Shown one piece after another: positions 1 through 11,012 of a stretch of DNA of 64,000 nucleotides (positions are counted from its first letter, which is position 1; the number at the start of each line of letters is the position of its first letter). The stretch spans positions 113,981,660 to 114,045,659 of the forward strand of contig NC_035448.2 in NCBI RefSeq assembly GCF_002127325.2, given 5' to 3'. A program made the translations under genes and the position numbers. This DNA comes from Helianthus annuus (Eukaryota; Streptophyta; Magnoliopsida; Asterales; Asteraceae). The notes beneath the pieces were generated by a model that was not told the origin of the DNA, ran no database searches, and saw nothing but the letters and a program-made list of their open reading frames with translations.

Positions 1-487
1 TGAGAGGAGATCGGCACTTGCGGCCATACAAAGCTTCGAAAGGAGCCATCTGAATACTGGAATGATAGTTGTTGTTGTACGAGAACTCAATCAATGGTAA
101 ATGTACATACCAGTTACCACCAAAGTCGATGACATAAGAACGGAGCATATCCTCTAGGGTTTGAATAGTACGCTCGGTCTGTCCGTCCATCTGAGGACGA
201 AAGGCAGTGCTAAGATTCAAGTGCGAACCCATAGCGGACTGAAACTTTTGCCAAAGACGCAAAGTAAAACGACCATCACAGTCAGAGATTATGTCAAGAG
301 GTATGCCATGACGGCATATAATCTCATCGGTATAGATTCGAGCAAGTTTCTCCACTTTATAATCTTCACGTATAGGAAGAAAGTGGGCCGATTTGGTTAA
401 ACGATCGACTATCACCCAGATACTATCGTGACCAAAAGGCGTACGGGGTAGCTTAGTAATAAAGTCCATAGCAATGCTATCCCATTT
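1..487 (-). pseudogene. Integrase catalytic core of element A (partial)
   Basis: The minus strand stays open from about 484 to the window start and encodes the DDE core of a gypsy integrase. The first Asp lies in the MDFITKL motif, the second in a divergent SDCDGRF (usually SDRDxRF), and the Glu in DGQTERT; the conserved [12 protein letters not shown] segment follows. It is separated from the upstream integrase zinc domain by a TAG at about 486 where related elements have Trp, consistent with TGG to TAG. The C-terminal part is outside the window. The enzyme would insert element cDNA into host DNA; this copy is broken. Confidence 0.85.
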
Positions 488-973
488 CTAAACTGGGATT
501 TTGGGTTGTTCCAAGAGTCCAGAAGGACGTTGGTGTTCAGCCTTTACCTTTGAGCAAGAAAGGCACTTAGACACATATATAGCAATGTCCTTCTTTATGC
601 CAGGCCACCAATAAGTCGTACGCATATCCTGGTACATCTTATCGGCACCTGGATGGATAGAGTAACAAGATTTGTGAGCCTCAGTCATAATGAGCTCACG
701 GAGGTTATCACGATCTGGCACCCAGATGCGATTGAGATAGTACTGAAGACCATCAGATTTAGTCTCGAGCTGGTTTACGTTAGCGCCATGAACTTCAACA
801 GTTAGACTTCCTTCATTAGCTGACGAATACTGAGCTTCGCGAATACAAGCATGCAGATCACTAGAGATACGAATAACCTTAAAATGAGTTTTACGACTCA
901 GAGCGTCGGCCACCACATTCGCCTTGCCAGGATGGTAGCGAATTTTGCAGTCGTAGTCGTTTAGTAATTCCAC
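488..973 (-). pseudogene. RNase H end and integrase zinc-binding domain of element A
   Basis: This 161-codon open stretch starts with the end of RNase H ([20 protein letters not shown], then ADALSR). It continues through a linker to the His2Cys2 integrase zinc domain: [18 protein letters not shown], then WWPGIKKDI and [18 protein letters not shown]. It is the same reading unit as the neighbouring pieces, cut by stops on both sides. The stop just upstream (about 1019-1021) replaces the Gln of the usual SLQHIF motif, a CAA to TAA change. Confidence 0.85.
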
Positions 974-1018
974 CCAACGCCTCTGTCGAATGTTCAGTTC
1001 TTTTTGGTCAAATATATG

Positions 1019-2722
1019 TTAAAGACTCCCGTGGTCAGTGAAAACCACGCACTTTGTACCATACAGGTAGTGCCGCCAAATCTTTAACGCAAAAATAACA
1101 GCACCAAGCTCCAGATCGTGAGTAGTATAGTTCTTCTCATGTACCTTAAGCTGACGAGAGGCATAAGCAATAACTTTGTCCCGCTGCATGAGCACACAAC
1201 CCAATCCACGGTTCGAGGCATCACAATATACCACGAAGTCGTCATTTCCATCAGGAAGAGTCAAAACAGGAGCATTGCATAACAAGTCCTTAAGAGTTTG
1301 AAAGGATTCCTCTTGTTCGGGACCCCAAACAAAAGGTTTCTCCTTTTGGGTTAGAGTAGTAAGAGGAACAGCGATCTTAGAAAAATCTGCGATGAATCGA
1401 CGGTAATAACCCGCCAATCCTAGAAAAGAACGAATCTCAAACACGAATTTAGGCGTACACCAATTATTAACTACCTCGATCTTAGAAGGGTCAACATGAA
1501 TTCCTTGCTTACTAACGACATGACCAAGAAATTGCACTTCATCAACCCAAAACTCACACTTAGAAAATTTAGCATATAAACGTTCACCATGTAAGAGTTC
1601 AAGCATAAGACGTAAATGACGAGTATGATTAGCTTTAGACTTAGAATAAATAAGAATATCATCAATAAAGACTATCACAAAAAGATCCAAATAGGGTTTA
1701 CACACACGATTCATAAGGTCCATGAACATGGCGGGTGCGTTGGTCAGTCCCAAAGGCATGACCACGAACTCATAGTGTCCATAACGAGTACGGAATGCAG
1801 TTTTTGGAATATCATCTTCGAGGACACGCAACTGATGATATCCTGATCGAAGATCGATCTTGGAGAAACAGGACGCGCCTTGTAGTTGGTCAAACAGGTC
1901 ATCAATACGAGGGAGCGGATAACGGTTCTTCACGGTAAGATTATTAAGTTCACGATAGTCGATGCACATACGAAATGAACCATCTTTCTTCTTGACAAAA
2001 AGCACAGGAGCACCCCATGGAGAGGTACTTGGGCGAATGAATCCCTTGTCGAGCAATTCTTGTAGTTGGCTGGATAACTCTTGCATCTCGGAAGGTGCAA
2101 GACGATAGGGAGCCTTGGCGACAGGAGTCACGCCAGGTACGAGATCAATACGAAAGTCAACGGATCTAGGAGGAGGAAGGCCAGGAAGATCTTCAGGAAA
2201 GACATCACTGAAATCACACACCACTGGAACGTCGCTTATGTTCTTCCCCTTGCCCTTTTGTTCCACCACGTGGGCCAAGAAGGCAGGGTTCTGTTTACGT
2301 AAGCATCTGCTCGCCTGTGTACATAACATCAGCCTCAGTCTTTTTGAAGGTCGGTCCCCATAGACGTTCAAGGTATCACCCGACGGAAGAGGCAGACGAA
2401 CGAGTTTCTCGTGACAAACAATCTCGGCATGGTTCTTACGTAACCTATCCATACCGATAATGACATCAAAGCTACCCAAATGCATGGGTATGAGATCAAT
2501 AGAGAATACGTGATCGTTAAGAGTCAGGGAACAATCACGAACAATAGAATTAACAAGAATCAACTTACCATTGGCAACCTCAACAGAGAACGACTCGGGT
2601 AACTTAGAGCGTGTACAGTTTATCAAAGACTCAAATTCCACGGAAACAAAGCTTTTATCGGCACCAGTATCAAATAGAATCGAAGCATAAAGATTATTAA
2701 CGAGGAACATACCATTCACCAC
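1019..2722 (-). pseudogene. Protease, reverse transcriptase and RNase H of element A
   Basis: This 567-codon open stretch begins with a retropepsin (FDTGADKSF near residue 18). It then enters the RT with [13 protein letters not shown], the [22 protein letters not shown] segment (residues about 235-260) and the catalytic FIDD motif ([13 protein letters not shown], about residue 350; gypsy RTs often have F for Y). The connection motif [14 protein letters not shown] and RNase H ([17 protein letters not shown]) follow. RT and RNase H copy element RNA into DNA. The core motifs look intact; the stretch is cut from gag by a TAA at about 2784 (Gln in the parent) and from integrase by the TAA at about 1020. 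Confidence 0.9.
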
Positions 2723-3969
2723 ATCATTGTTGTTGCGAGCCTGATTAGCATTGAGATTGAATGCTCGTCCGCGAGAGGCTGCTTATTGATCCTGGTTCAG
2801 CTGAGGGCACTGGTTACGGAGGTGGGTAGTATCTCCACACTTGTAGCATGCACGAACATCATTGACTGGCTTTGGGTTCTACAGGGGAGCTGGGAGAGCT
2901 GCTTGAGCTGCCTGAGCTTGGGCTTGCTGAGCTGGCTGTGCAGGGTTAGCTAGACGACAGTAGGGAGTCATGTGACCATAGCGGTTACAGTTGGTGCACA
3001 GATTACATGTAGAGGTAGCTGGATGATGGAAATTGCAAGTTGCACACTTGTGGTAAGACCCAGTGTACTGTTTCTTAGCTTCTGGAACAACAGGGTTAGC
3101 AGTGGCAGTAGCAGGAGTAGGTTTAGCCGCAGGGTTTGCAGCAGGAACAATAACATTGCATCCTGAACCCTGAGATTTCCTTTTCTTGTTCTTGCTGCCA
3201 CTTGGCTGCTGGGTGACTTGATTTGTAGACTTGGAAGGGCAGGAGTAGCAAACTGCTTATCCCGCACACGGTTGTTGTTGAGACTAGCTGCAAGATGGTA
3301 GACTTCCTCAATAGTTTCCAGTTGAGCTGCTTCAATGGAATCACGCATAGCAGGAGGTAGACCATTGATGTACTTGGTTATCATTCGCTTAGGAGTAGAA
3401 ACCAAGTGAGGAACGATCAAACTAAGCTGTTTAAAGCGAGTGGTATAAGCCAGATTATCATCACCAATCTGCTTCAAGTGCCAGAACTCTTCTTCAAGCT
3501 TCAATTTTTCATGAGGAGGGCAGAACTCAAGCATCATTAGTTCTTGCACCTCGACCCATGGAAGGGCATAGGCTTCTTCATTCGATCGGATGTTTCTCTC
3601 ATTCGACCACCACTCCAATGCTCTGCCTTGAAACATTCCAGTCGCACTCCTAGTCTTTAGATGATCTGGGCACTCACTGTTTATGAAGGTAACTTCAATA
3701 CTGTCGAACCACTCGAGCATAGCAGTCACCCCATCACTGCCCGTGAAAGACTTAGGGTTGCAAGAGATGAAATGCTTATAGTTGAACTTAGTAGGATTTT
3801 GCTTCTCGGCCTTTGAGTCCACAGAGGATGGAGGAGTGTTTGATCCCTAGATCTCAGAGACGATCTTTGGCACGACTCGAGCGATCTGGTCGGCCATGAA
3901 TGACATCATCTTTTTCTGAGACTTTTCCCTGGATCTCTTGTGAGTGTTGGATAGCTTTCGAGAAGACAT
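2723..3969 (-). pseudogene. Gag of element A, broken by stop and frameshift
   Basis: Gag builds the particle that packages element RNA. I place the original start at the ATG complementary to 3967-3969; the frame then meets a TAG at 3847-3849 and reopens at 3822. A Retrotrans_gag-like core follows: the WFDSIEV, GRALEWW and EFCPPHEKLKLEEEFWHLKQ motifs (residues about 40-120 of the 284-codon piece). The frame is lost around 3160-3250, before the Cys-rich zinc-knuckle region (about 2830-3060), where knuckle-like residues remain in shifted frames. Compared with C's gag the layout is the same but the sequence differs throughout. Confidence 0.8.
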
Positions 3970-5875
3970 CTAAAAGATCCAACATGAGGATCGTATAAGT
4001 CTAGATTCACGAAGCCTCACAATATAGATTCACACACAATAGACTAAAAACTCAACAAGATTCACAAGATTCACACAGATACCGCAAACCCACGACCTTC
4101 GCATGGCACATTGTACGAAGTTTGGCAACGTGTCAGAAGCGCTTATATATAGGAAGTACCAGTGGCGTATCCACCACGCTTCGGACGCATCGTTTCTGCC
4201 TCGTACTCGGTGTCATGTTACGTGTCGCAAAACACACTCATCATCATAGATTCACATAGATTCCAATAGATTCAAATAGGACTCAATAGATCCAATAGAT
4301 TAAATAGACTCACACAGGCTAAATAGATTCAATAGATTCACATAGATTCCATAGACTCAATAGTTTCACTTAGATGCTAACGTCACCACAATCCCGCATG
4401 GCACGTGCTACGAAAGTTTGGCAACATGACGGAAGCACTTATATATAGAAAGTACCAGCGGCGTATCCACCATGCTTCAATCATGCCACGTCCGTCTCAT
4501 CATCGGTGTCATGCCTCGTTAACCACCACATTGGATTTCACCACTTCTCACCACATAGATTATCCAGATAGATTCAACCACATAGATTTACCAGATAGAT
4601 TCAATCACCCAAACCCGAGCCTACAAAACTACGAACTTCACTTAGCGCGTGGTACGAAGGTTTGGTAGCATTCCAGAAACGCTTATATATAGGAAGTACC
4701 AGCAGCGTATCCACCACGTTTCGGACATGCCACTTCCGCCTCATCTTCGGCGCTAGGCTACGCTTCATATTTTTGTTACTCAAAACAACAGATGCATAGT
4801 TTACACATAGATTTCACATAGTTTACACGAGTATTTTTAGAGTTCACATAGATTACATAGACTTCCCATAGATTACATAGACTTCTTATAGATTAGATTT
4901 CAACATTCTCCACACCAGTCTGCAAACACTAAATTTTTCATGGCACTTGGTACAAGAGTTGGTAACATGCCGGAAACACTTATATATAGGAAGTACCAGC
5001 GGCGTATCCACCATGTTTCAGACACGTCACTTTTGTCTCGTATTCCATGACATGTTTCATTTAGCGTCTCACAATCACAACAACACATAGATTCATCAGA
5101 TAGATTCACATAGTATCATGATTTCCATATAAATTGAATAAAGCTTCATAAATTTAGTTTGATCCCGAGATTAGAGTTAACGTTTTAGATTGCGGACATA
5201 CATGCAGTTTGTGTAAAAGTCTCAAAATAAACAAAGAATAAAGATAACCGAAGAATCAAGTTTAAAACCACACATAAAATCGAGATAACATAAAAGATAG
5301 GCTTACAAAACATAGAGTGTTCCGGGTAGGGGAATGGTGACTAACCAAAGTGATTCGAACCCCTTTCGAGTTGAGGTAACGTGTCTTGACTTACTTAGAC
5401 AAATACGTCATCGATGTTAGGCCTACGATATTCGTCCTTTTAGTCATTTGACGTTCCTAATTGATTGGAAGCTACGAGACCTTGGCGAGACATAAAATCA
5501 TCACGGAGTGGAACTAGTTATCACGGTCTGAGTTTCACTTCTATCTTGACAACTTCGTTCCCTAATAGCATTGGTACTTATCCGCAGACAAGACCTATTA
5601 GAATATCATGGAGAATTTCCATCAAGGTTCGGATGTCACTCATGTCTTGAGGGCAAATATCGTGCAAAATACAAACACCGGTGAACAGTGTTTTCAAAGC
5701 ATCAAGTGTATATTATGTTAGCCTTAGGAAAGGCATGTAAGTTTAACAGGAACATATGCTGCTAGGAAGCAGATACGGTAGAATGCATAAGCCTTAAACA
5801 ACAAATAAGAGTCAAGATTCCTAGGACTATAGACTAGGGCAAGTATTCCTACTTATCCTAATTCCCTATAGTTAT
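3970..5875 (-). other. Untranslated leader of element A
   Basis: This 1.9-kb noncoding stretch lies between the primer site and gag. C's equivalent is about 1.1 kb. The excess is made of four similar units with a TATA-like core (annotated separately), separated by runs of short ATAGATTCACA-type repeats at about 4240-4375, 4550-4600 and 4790-4890. From 5110 to 5875 I see no repeat or ORF of note. Confidence 0.6.
4098..5045 (-). repeat. Four tandem leader units each with a TATATATAAG core
   Basis: Units of roughly 105-125 bp occur at about 4098-4222, 4395-4500, 4640-4745 and 4938-5045, about 245-300 bp apart. Each reads on the plus strand as a GCAC-rich start, CTTATATATAGGAAGTACCAG, then GCGTATCCACCA. 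On the element's sense strand this gives a TATA-box-like CTATATATAAG. Units differ by scattered substitutions, so the array is old. The repetition is seen directly; promoter activity is inference. Confidence 0.8.
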
Positions 5876-5889
5876 GGCTCTTATACCAA
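5876..5889 (-). promoter_or_regulatory. Primer binding site of element A (tRNA-iMet type, mutated)
   Basis: The minus strand reads TTGGTATAAGAGCC, two bases from the LTR edge. The usual sequence complementary to initiator tRNA-Met is TGGTATCAGAGCC, so one base differs. Element C has the unmutated site in the same flanking sequence. Confidence 0.85.
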
Positions 5890-5891
5890 TC

Positions 5892-8297
5892 TGCACACCC
5901 CAACCGATGGCGGAAACATCGGGGTGCGAGCACTAAGCGTTCAGATTGCTCATAAGATTCCATAACACTAGATATTTCAATAGTAATTAAATAGATTTCA
6001 TGATATAGAATGTCGAATGTCAAACAAATACCATCAAAATTACATCACGTAATAAAATTGTCCAAAAGTCTAGATTATTTAGGCGACGTTTCTAGGCATC
6101 TCCTAGCTTGATTTCCATGTGTTCCAAAGCAACCTATCAACCTGCAACATGTATTAAAATATCAATACAAAGGTATTGGCGAGTATACAAGTTTGAATAA
6201 TAGCATAATAGATTAAAACAACTCATATCCACAATGTAAGTAATAAAATAGTTTCAGCCGTGCTAGTGTCGCAGTCCACGCAGTGATAGCCCAAGTATCC
6301 CGATACTTTAGTGTTTACCCAAGACTCAAGCTAAACTAGAATCCTCCTAACAATACCCCCCCCCCCCCCCCCCGAGAATAATGGGAGAGGTGCATCTCCT
6401 ATAGCGCTACTATTGTTAAGGCAGAACTACACACTCTGGATTAAACGTCACATAGCACAAAGAGTCAAGAATCAAGAATCACAAGTTTCACATACACGTA
6501 GGATAGAGTTTAGATTTCAAAAGATTCAAGTATCATAATTTAATAGAATACATGTTACATCCCAAAATTTAAAGCAAAAAAAAAAGGGATCGAGTATACT
6601 CATAATGATTGCTTAACAGTATAGACTATTATTGGATCAAAGGGAGCTCTTTTAGAATTAGCCTGATTAGATTACAACAGATAAGAGTCGAGCAGAATAA
6701 CGAGATTGCGCAAAGTGCCGGATCAGTCACCGGATCGGATGGCTGTCTGATCGGACGGCTATCCGATCGGATTGCCAGTCGATCGAGTGGCTATTGTGAG
6801 AGGGAACGGATGACTGTCCGATCGGACGGCTGTCCGATCAGGTGGTCACTCGATCCATGTGCTAGATCTCAAGTTTTGCTTTTGAAGTGTCATGGTTACC
6901 TCGATCGGATGGTTGTCTGATCGGGTTGCAACTCGATCGGGATTCCCAAAGTTTCAAGTGTCTGAAAAAGTTTCTAAGTGTTGAAAGGTCATGAGGCTAG
7001 TGTCACCCGATCAGGTGGCTGTCCGATCGGATGGCTATCCGATCGGGTTGCCGCTCGATCGAGTGATCCGCGTTTCGTCCCTAACTTGTAAAATTTCTAA
7101 GTTTCAAGATTATCTAACGATGGCGGCGCGGTACGTATTGAGACAATGGTAAACTCATCGGCACACAACCGTTCTGATCGGGTGGGAACCACCCCATTCC
7201 GATCAGTTAACTGTCTGCGATGGTGTTTATGTCAAAATCCATATTCCGACCGTCATTCTCCTGTAGAAATCCATCTCTAAGCCGACTCTAGACTAATAAT
7301 CAAGTCTACAGCCCGTTCAAAGTCGGATTCACCCGTATAAAGTAAGAGTTTGAAGAAAAGATGAAAATAACACCAGTTTTATTATGAAAAATCCTAGATC
7401 TAGCTTAGATTTGATGAAAAATACATGGAATCCCTTAGACCTCAGTTAGATCTTACCAAGAATGACCTCATATAGTAGTTTGTACAAACCACCATGATGA
7501 CATCATCCTCAAGATATCAGATCTGAGAGATTTCACGGTGAAAAGTGTGATTTCAAGGGTAAATCACGTGGAGAATGAAGTGTAGATCAAGAAAGTACAA
7601 GGATCTAGCTTAAAACATACCGAAATCGACGAGGAAAAGAAGAAATGTAGTGTGCGTCCGTCTGGTCGAGCAGGGCTGTCACATCAGGGGATAAAGTGAT
7701 GAGATAGGCCTATTTATAGTGTCAGAGTGTGTGACGAGGGGTGGGGTGCACGGATCGGATGGTGGTCCGATCGAGTGACCATCCGATCGGGTGGCTATCC
7801 GATCGGGTGGTCATCCGATCGGATTGCCACTCGGTTAATCCATCCTTTCCGCATTCCCGTCCTTGATCCGTTTTGCGAGTTTGATTTAAGTGTTGCGTAT
7901 TATTTGGTATTAGAATGACTAGATTACATCACAAGCACCAAAAGTTTTCCAAGATTAATAGATTCCGCCAGTGACAAGACTCCAGTCTCTCATTCAACCA
8001 AGAATCAAGTTTCACGAGTCTCAAGAGTCAAGCACCAAATAAGTATCTAGAATTAGACATTCCCAGTATATATAGATTTAGACATTCCACATGTAGACAT
8101 AGGCATTCCACGCACATTGGATTAGGCATTCAAGACATAGATTTAGACATTTTAGGCATTTCAAGTATATAGGTTTAGGCATTCCAAGTTATCAAAGTAT
8201 CACACATTACATAGTACAGGGACTAGTCTTGCCAATAGATAACGTCCAGGGGCTAAATTTGACAATAACTTAAAGTTTAGGGACGCTAGGCGTTACA
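5892..8297 (-). repeat. 5' LTR of element A (about 2.4 kb)
   Basis: On the minus strand it runs from TGTAACGCC (8297) to GGGGTGTGCA (5892), the expected TG...CA ends with a one-base loss compared with C's GGTGTGACA. It contains a TATAAATA box at 7711-7718, arrays of CCGATCGG-type palindromes at about 6730-7060 and 7740-7830, an 18-base C run at 6356-6373 and a GCGCTACTATTGTTAAGGC segment shared with related LTRs. Short ORFs inside it are chance. Confidence 0.85.
7711..7718 (-). promoter_or_regulatory. TATA box in LTR of element A
   Basis: TATAAATA on the minus strand, followed downstream by the R/U5 portion of the LTR. The same position and context (GGCCTATTTATAG on plus) recurs in both LTRs of element C. 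Confidence 0.65.
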
Positions 8298-8300
8298 TCC

Positions 8301-8819
8301 CTCCCAATGAAAAGGAACAGATAGCAAATAAGTTCCTAAACCTTAGGATGACTGGAGTGGATAGTAAGGGTTATACTACTACATTCTTTGAATATGCTAG
8401 AATAGTACCAGCCCATGCATCACCTGAACCAGTATTAATCTCCCGTTACATCTGGGGATTAATTGGGGAGATTAGGCATGTAGTCAAGGCAACTAGACCC
8501 CAAACTATAGAGGAAGCTGTAGAACTAGCAAATACCTTGATGGATGAGTTAGTGCGTACACGGGAAGAGGATCAAAGGAAGAACCTAGCTCAAAGGCTTA
8601 CCCAAGAATTTCACTCTGGAAATTCCAACCGTGGAAAAAATATAGGTTCTACCTCTGCACCTTATTGCAAGTATTGTAAAAGGAAGCATTCTGGAAGATG
8701 CTCCATATATTGCAATTTCTGCAAAATATCTGGACACCAGGAAGATGACATTCCTAAGACCGCATTCAGAGCATTTGCACGCACTTCTAAGTCTACTAAG
8801 AAAGGAAAAGCTTTATGCT
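8301..8819 (+). pseudogene. Gag fragment of element B fused to a scrap of RT
   Basis: The frame carries mid-gag residues (EKEQIANKFLNLRMTGVD, then FFEYARIVPAHA and LISRYIWGLIGEI) and continues into a Cys-rich knuckle ([19 protein letters not shown]). At about 8740 it jumps directly into the RT motif [10 protein letters not shown] and then, at about 8770, into a distant part of RT. Protease and the FIDD core are therefore missing: two deletions close together. The N-terminus of gag lies on the far side of element A, outside the window. Confidence 0.8.
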
Positions 8820-9640
8820 AAGTTTTCGAAGTGTGAATTTTGGTTAGAATAGGTACAGTTTCTTGGGCATTTAGTCAATCATGAAGGAATTCATGTGGAT
8901 CCCACCAAGATCGAGGCTATTACTAATTGGAAAACCCATGAGTCACCAACCGAGATAAGAAGTTTCTTAGGATTGGTCGGTTACTATAGAAGGTTTATTC
9001 GAGATTTTTCTAGAATAGCCATTCCCTTAACTAAGCTAACCTGTAAATCTGTTAAGTTTGAATGGGGACCGAAACAAGAAGAAGCCTTTAGAGTTTTTAA
9101 GCAAAGACTAACCCATGCACCCATACTAGCGTTACCAGAAGGAACTGAAGACTTTGTAGTCTATCGTGACGCTTCTAAGTTAGGTTATGGATGTGTATTG
9201 ATGCAACGTCAAAAGGTTATAGCTTATGCTTTTAGACAACTTAAGAATCATGAAGAGAATTACTCAACCCATGATTTGGAAATAGGAGCTATAATTTTTG
9301 CTCTTAAGATTTGGAGACATTAGCTTTACAGTAGTAAGTTTACCATTTTCATTGATCATAAGAGTTTAAGGTATGTCTTCGGGCAAAAAGAGCTAAATAT
9401 GAGGCAAAGACGCTAGATGGAGATACTTAGTGATTATAATTGTAGTATCCAGTATCATGCAGGAAAAGCCAATGTGGTGGCTGATGCTTTAAGTCGAAAG
9501 TATCATGAAAAGCCAAAAAGGGTATGTTCTCTTAAGTTAAATCTGCAAGTAGATTTAAATGATCAGATTAGAAAGGCACAAGAATCAGTTATCAAGGATG
9601 ATAGTGAAAAGTTAAAAGGAATAATCAAGGAATTAGAATA
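8770..9640 (+). pseudogene. C-terminal RT and RNase H of element B
   Basis: In shifting frames the sequence encodes [19 protein letters not shown], a stop (about 8849), then [60 protein letters not shown] and [18 protein letters not shown]. RNase H normally has YCDAS here; this copy has YRDAS. A TAG at about 9321 follows, and the RNase H end with [12 protein letters not shown] is open again to 9641. Confidence 0.82.
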
Positions 9641-10975
9641 AGGAACAGATGGAATTTGGAGATTCCATAAGAAAAGAATGTGGATACCTAAATTAGGAAA
9701 CCTACGCCACCGTATATTAGAAGAAGCCCATAAGTCTAAGTATACGATGCATCCTGGAAATGATAAGATGTATCAGGATTTAAAAAAGAATTTTTGGTGG
9801 ATAGGAATGAAGAATGATATAGCAGCTTATGTTTCTAAATGTTTAACTTGTTCACAAGTTAAAGCTGAACATCAGAAACCCTCAGGTTTATTGCAGCAAT
9901 TAGAAATGCCAGTTTGGAAATGGGAATTAATAACAATGGATTTTGTTACCAAATTACCCAAAACGAGAAAAGGTAATGATACAATCTAGGTGATTGTAGA
10001 TAGGCTAACTAAGTCAGCTCATTTCCTACCAATGAAGGAAACTTTCAGTATGGAATAATTAGCTAAATTGTATGTAAATGAAATAGTTTCATTACATGGA
10101 ATTCCTTTATCAATTGTTTCTGATAGGGATAGCCGTTTTACCTCTCATTTTTGGGCAAGTTTCCAAAAAGCAATTGGAACCAAGCTGAAACTAAGCACCG
10201 TTTATCATTCTCAAACAGACGGACAAAGCGAAAGGACAATTAAGACAATGGAGGACATGCTTAGAGCTTGTGTAATTGATTTCGGAGGTAATTGAGAGTA
10301 TCACTTACCATTGATATAATTTTCTTACAATAACAGCTATCATACAAGTATCAATGCTGCACCATTCGAAGCACTTTATGGACGAAAGTGCCGAACCCCA
10401 GTCTGTTGGGCAGAAATTGGGGAAAAGCAATTATCTGGACCTAAGATAGTACAAGAAACAACCGACAAGATCATTCAAGTCAAGGAACGACTGAAAGCAG
10501 CACGTGATCGACAGAAGAGTTATGCTGATAACAGGCGAAAGCCATTGGAATTTCAGGTAGGAGACAAAGTATTATTGAAAGTCTCTCCTTGGAAAGGAGT
10601 AGTCAGATTTATCAAAAGGGGAAAGCTAAGCCGCAGGCATGTCGGACCTTTTGAGATTATTAGAAAAATAGGACCTGTAGCCTATCAGCTACAATTGCCA
10701 GAGGAAATGGCAGGAATACATGATGTATTTCATGTATCTAATCTCAAGAAATTCTTAGCTGATGAATCACTGGTAGTACCTCTAAAGGATATAGAGGTAA
10801 ATGAACAACTTAAGTTTGTAGAGAAGCCTCTACAGATTGAAGACAGGAAAGTTAAGAACCTCAAGCACAAGAGATTAGTTCTGGTCAAAGTGAAATGAGA
10901 CTCCAAAAGAGGACCATAATACACATGGGAGCTTGAATCAGAAGTGCAAAGGAAATATCCACACTTATTCCAATA
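9641..10975 (+). pseudogene. Integrase of element B with chromodomain-like tail
   Basis: The sequence shows the His2Cys2 zinc domain ([30 protein letters not shown]; about 9726-9890) and the first catalytic Asp (MDFVTKLPK). A TAG at 9987-9989 replaces Trp. The second Asp ([12 protein letters not shown]) and Glu ([15 protein letters not shown]) lie in the piece 10068-10295. A TGA at 10293-10295 is again a Trp position. The C-terminal half (10545-10975) contains [17 protein letters not shown] and [11 protein letters not shown], ending in the KYPHLFQ-like tail after a stop at 10896. The enzyme is dead. Confidence 0.82.
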
Positions 10976-11000
10976 AATCTCGAGGACGAGCTCTAAAACA

Positions 11001-11012
11001 AGGTGGGGAGGA
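11001..11012 (+). promoter_or_regulatory. Polypurine tract of element B
   Basis: AGGTGGGGAGGA lies directly before the LTR start TATAACAACC (probably TGTAAC with G to A). It would prime plus-strand DNA synthesis. Confidence 0.75.

Larger units (their letters stand above)
1..8297 (-). mobile_element. Element A: Ty3/gypsy LTR retrotransposon, partial at window edge
   Basis: Reading on the minus strand from 8297 downward, the order is 5' LTR (5892-8297), a tRNA-iMet-like primer site, a 1.9-kb leader, gag, protease, reverse transcriptase, RNase H and integrase; the 3' LTR lies beyond base 1. The order PR-RT-RH-IN places it in Ty3/gypsy. The right end falls exactly where the gag homology of plus-strand element B resumes, so A inserted into B; the 5-bp duplication would be TCCCT at 8298-8302, with its partner outside the window. 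Stop codons in gag, at RT/RH and in integrase make it non-functional. It is a relative of element C but has a different leader and LTR repeats. Confidence 0.88.

Noticed and set aside
161..400. 79-codon plus-strand ORF
   Set aside because: It is the complement of the integrase core of element A, which has clear family motifs.
4240..4890. CRISPR-like array in the ATAGATTCACA repeats
   Set aside because: Repeats are short, irregular and without unique spacers of constant length; the setting is a plant retrotransposon leader.
6356..6373. 18-base C run as a functional G-quadruplex
   Set aside because: Single homopolymer inside an LTR; length probably unreliable and not conserved in C's LTRs.
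5892..8297. Interpretation as a solo LTR
   Set aside because: The left side carries A's own primer site and leader, and gag/pol follow, so it is the 5' LTR of A; the flanks do not form a duplication.
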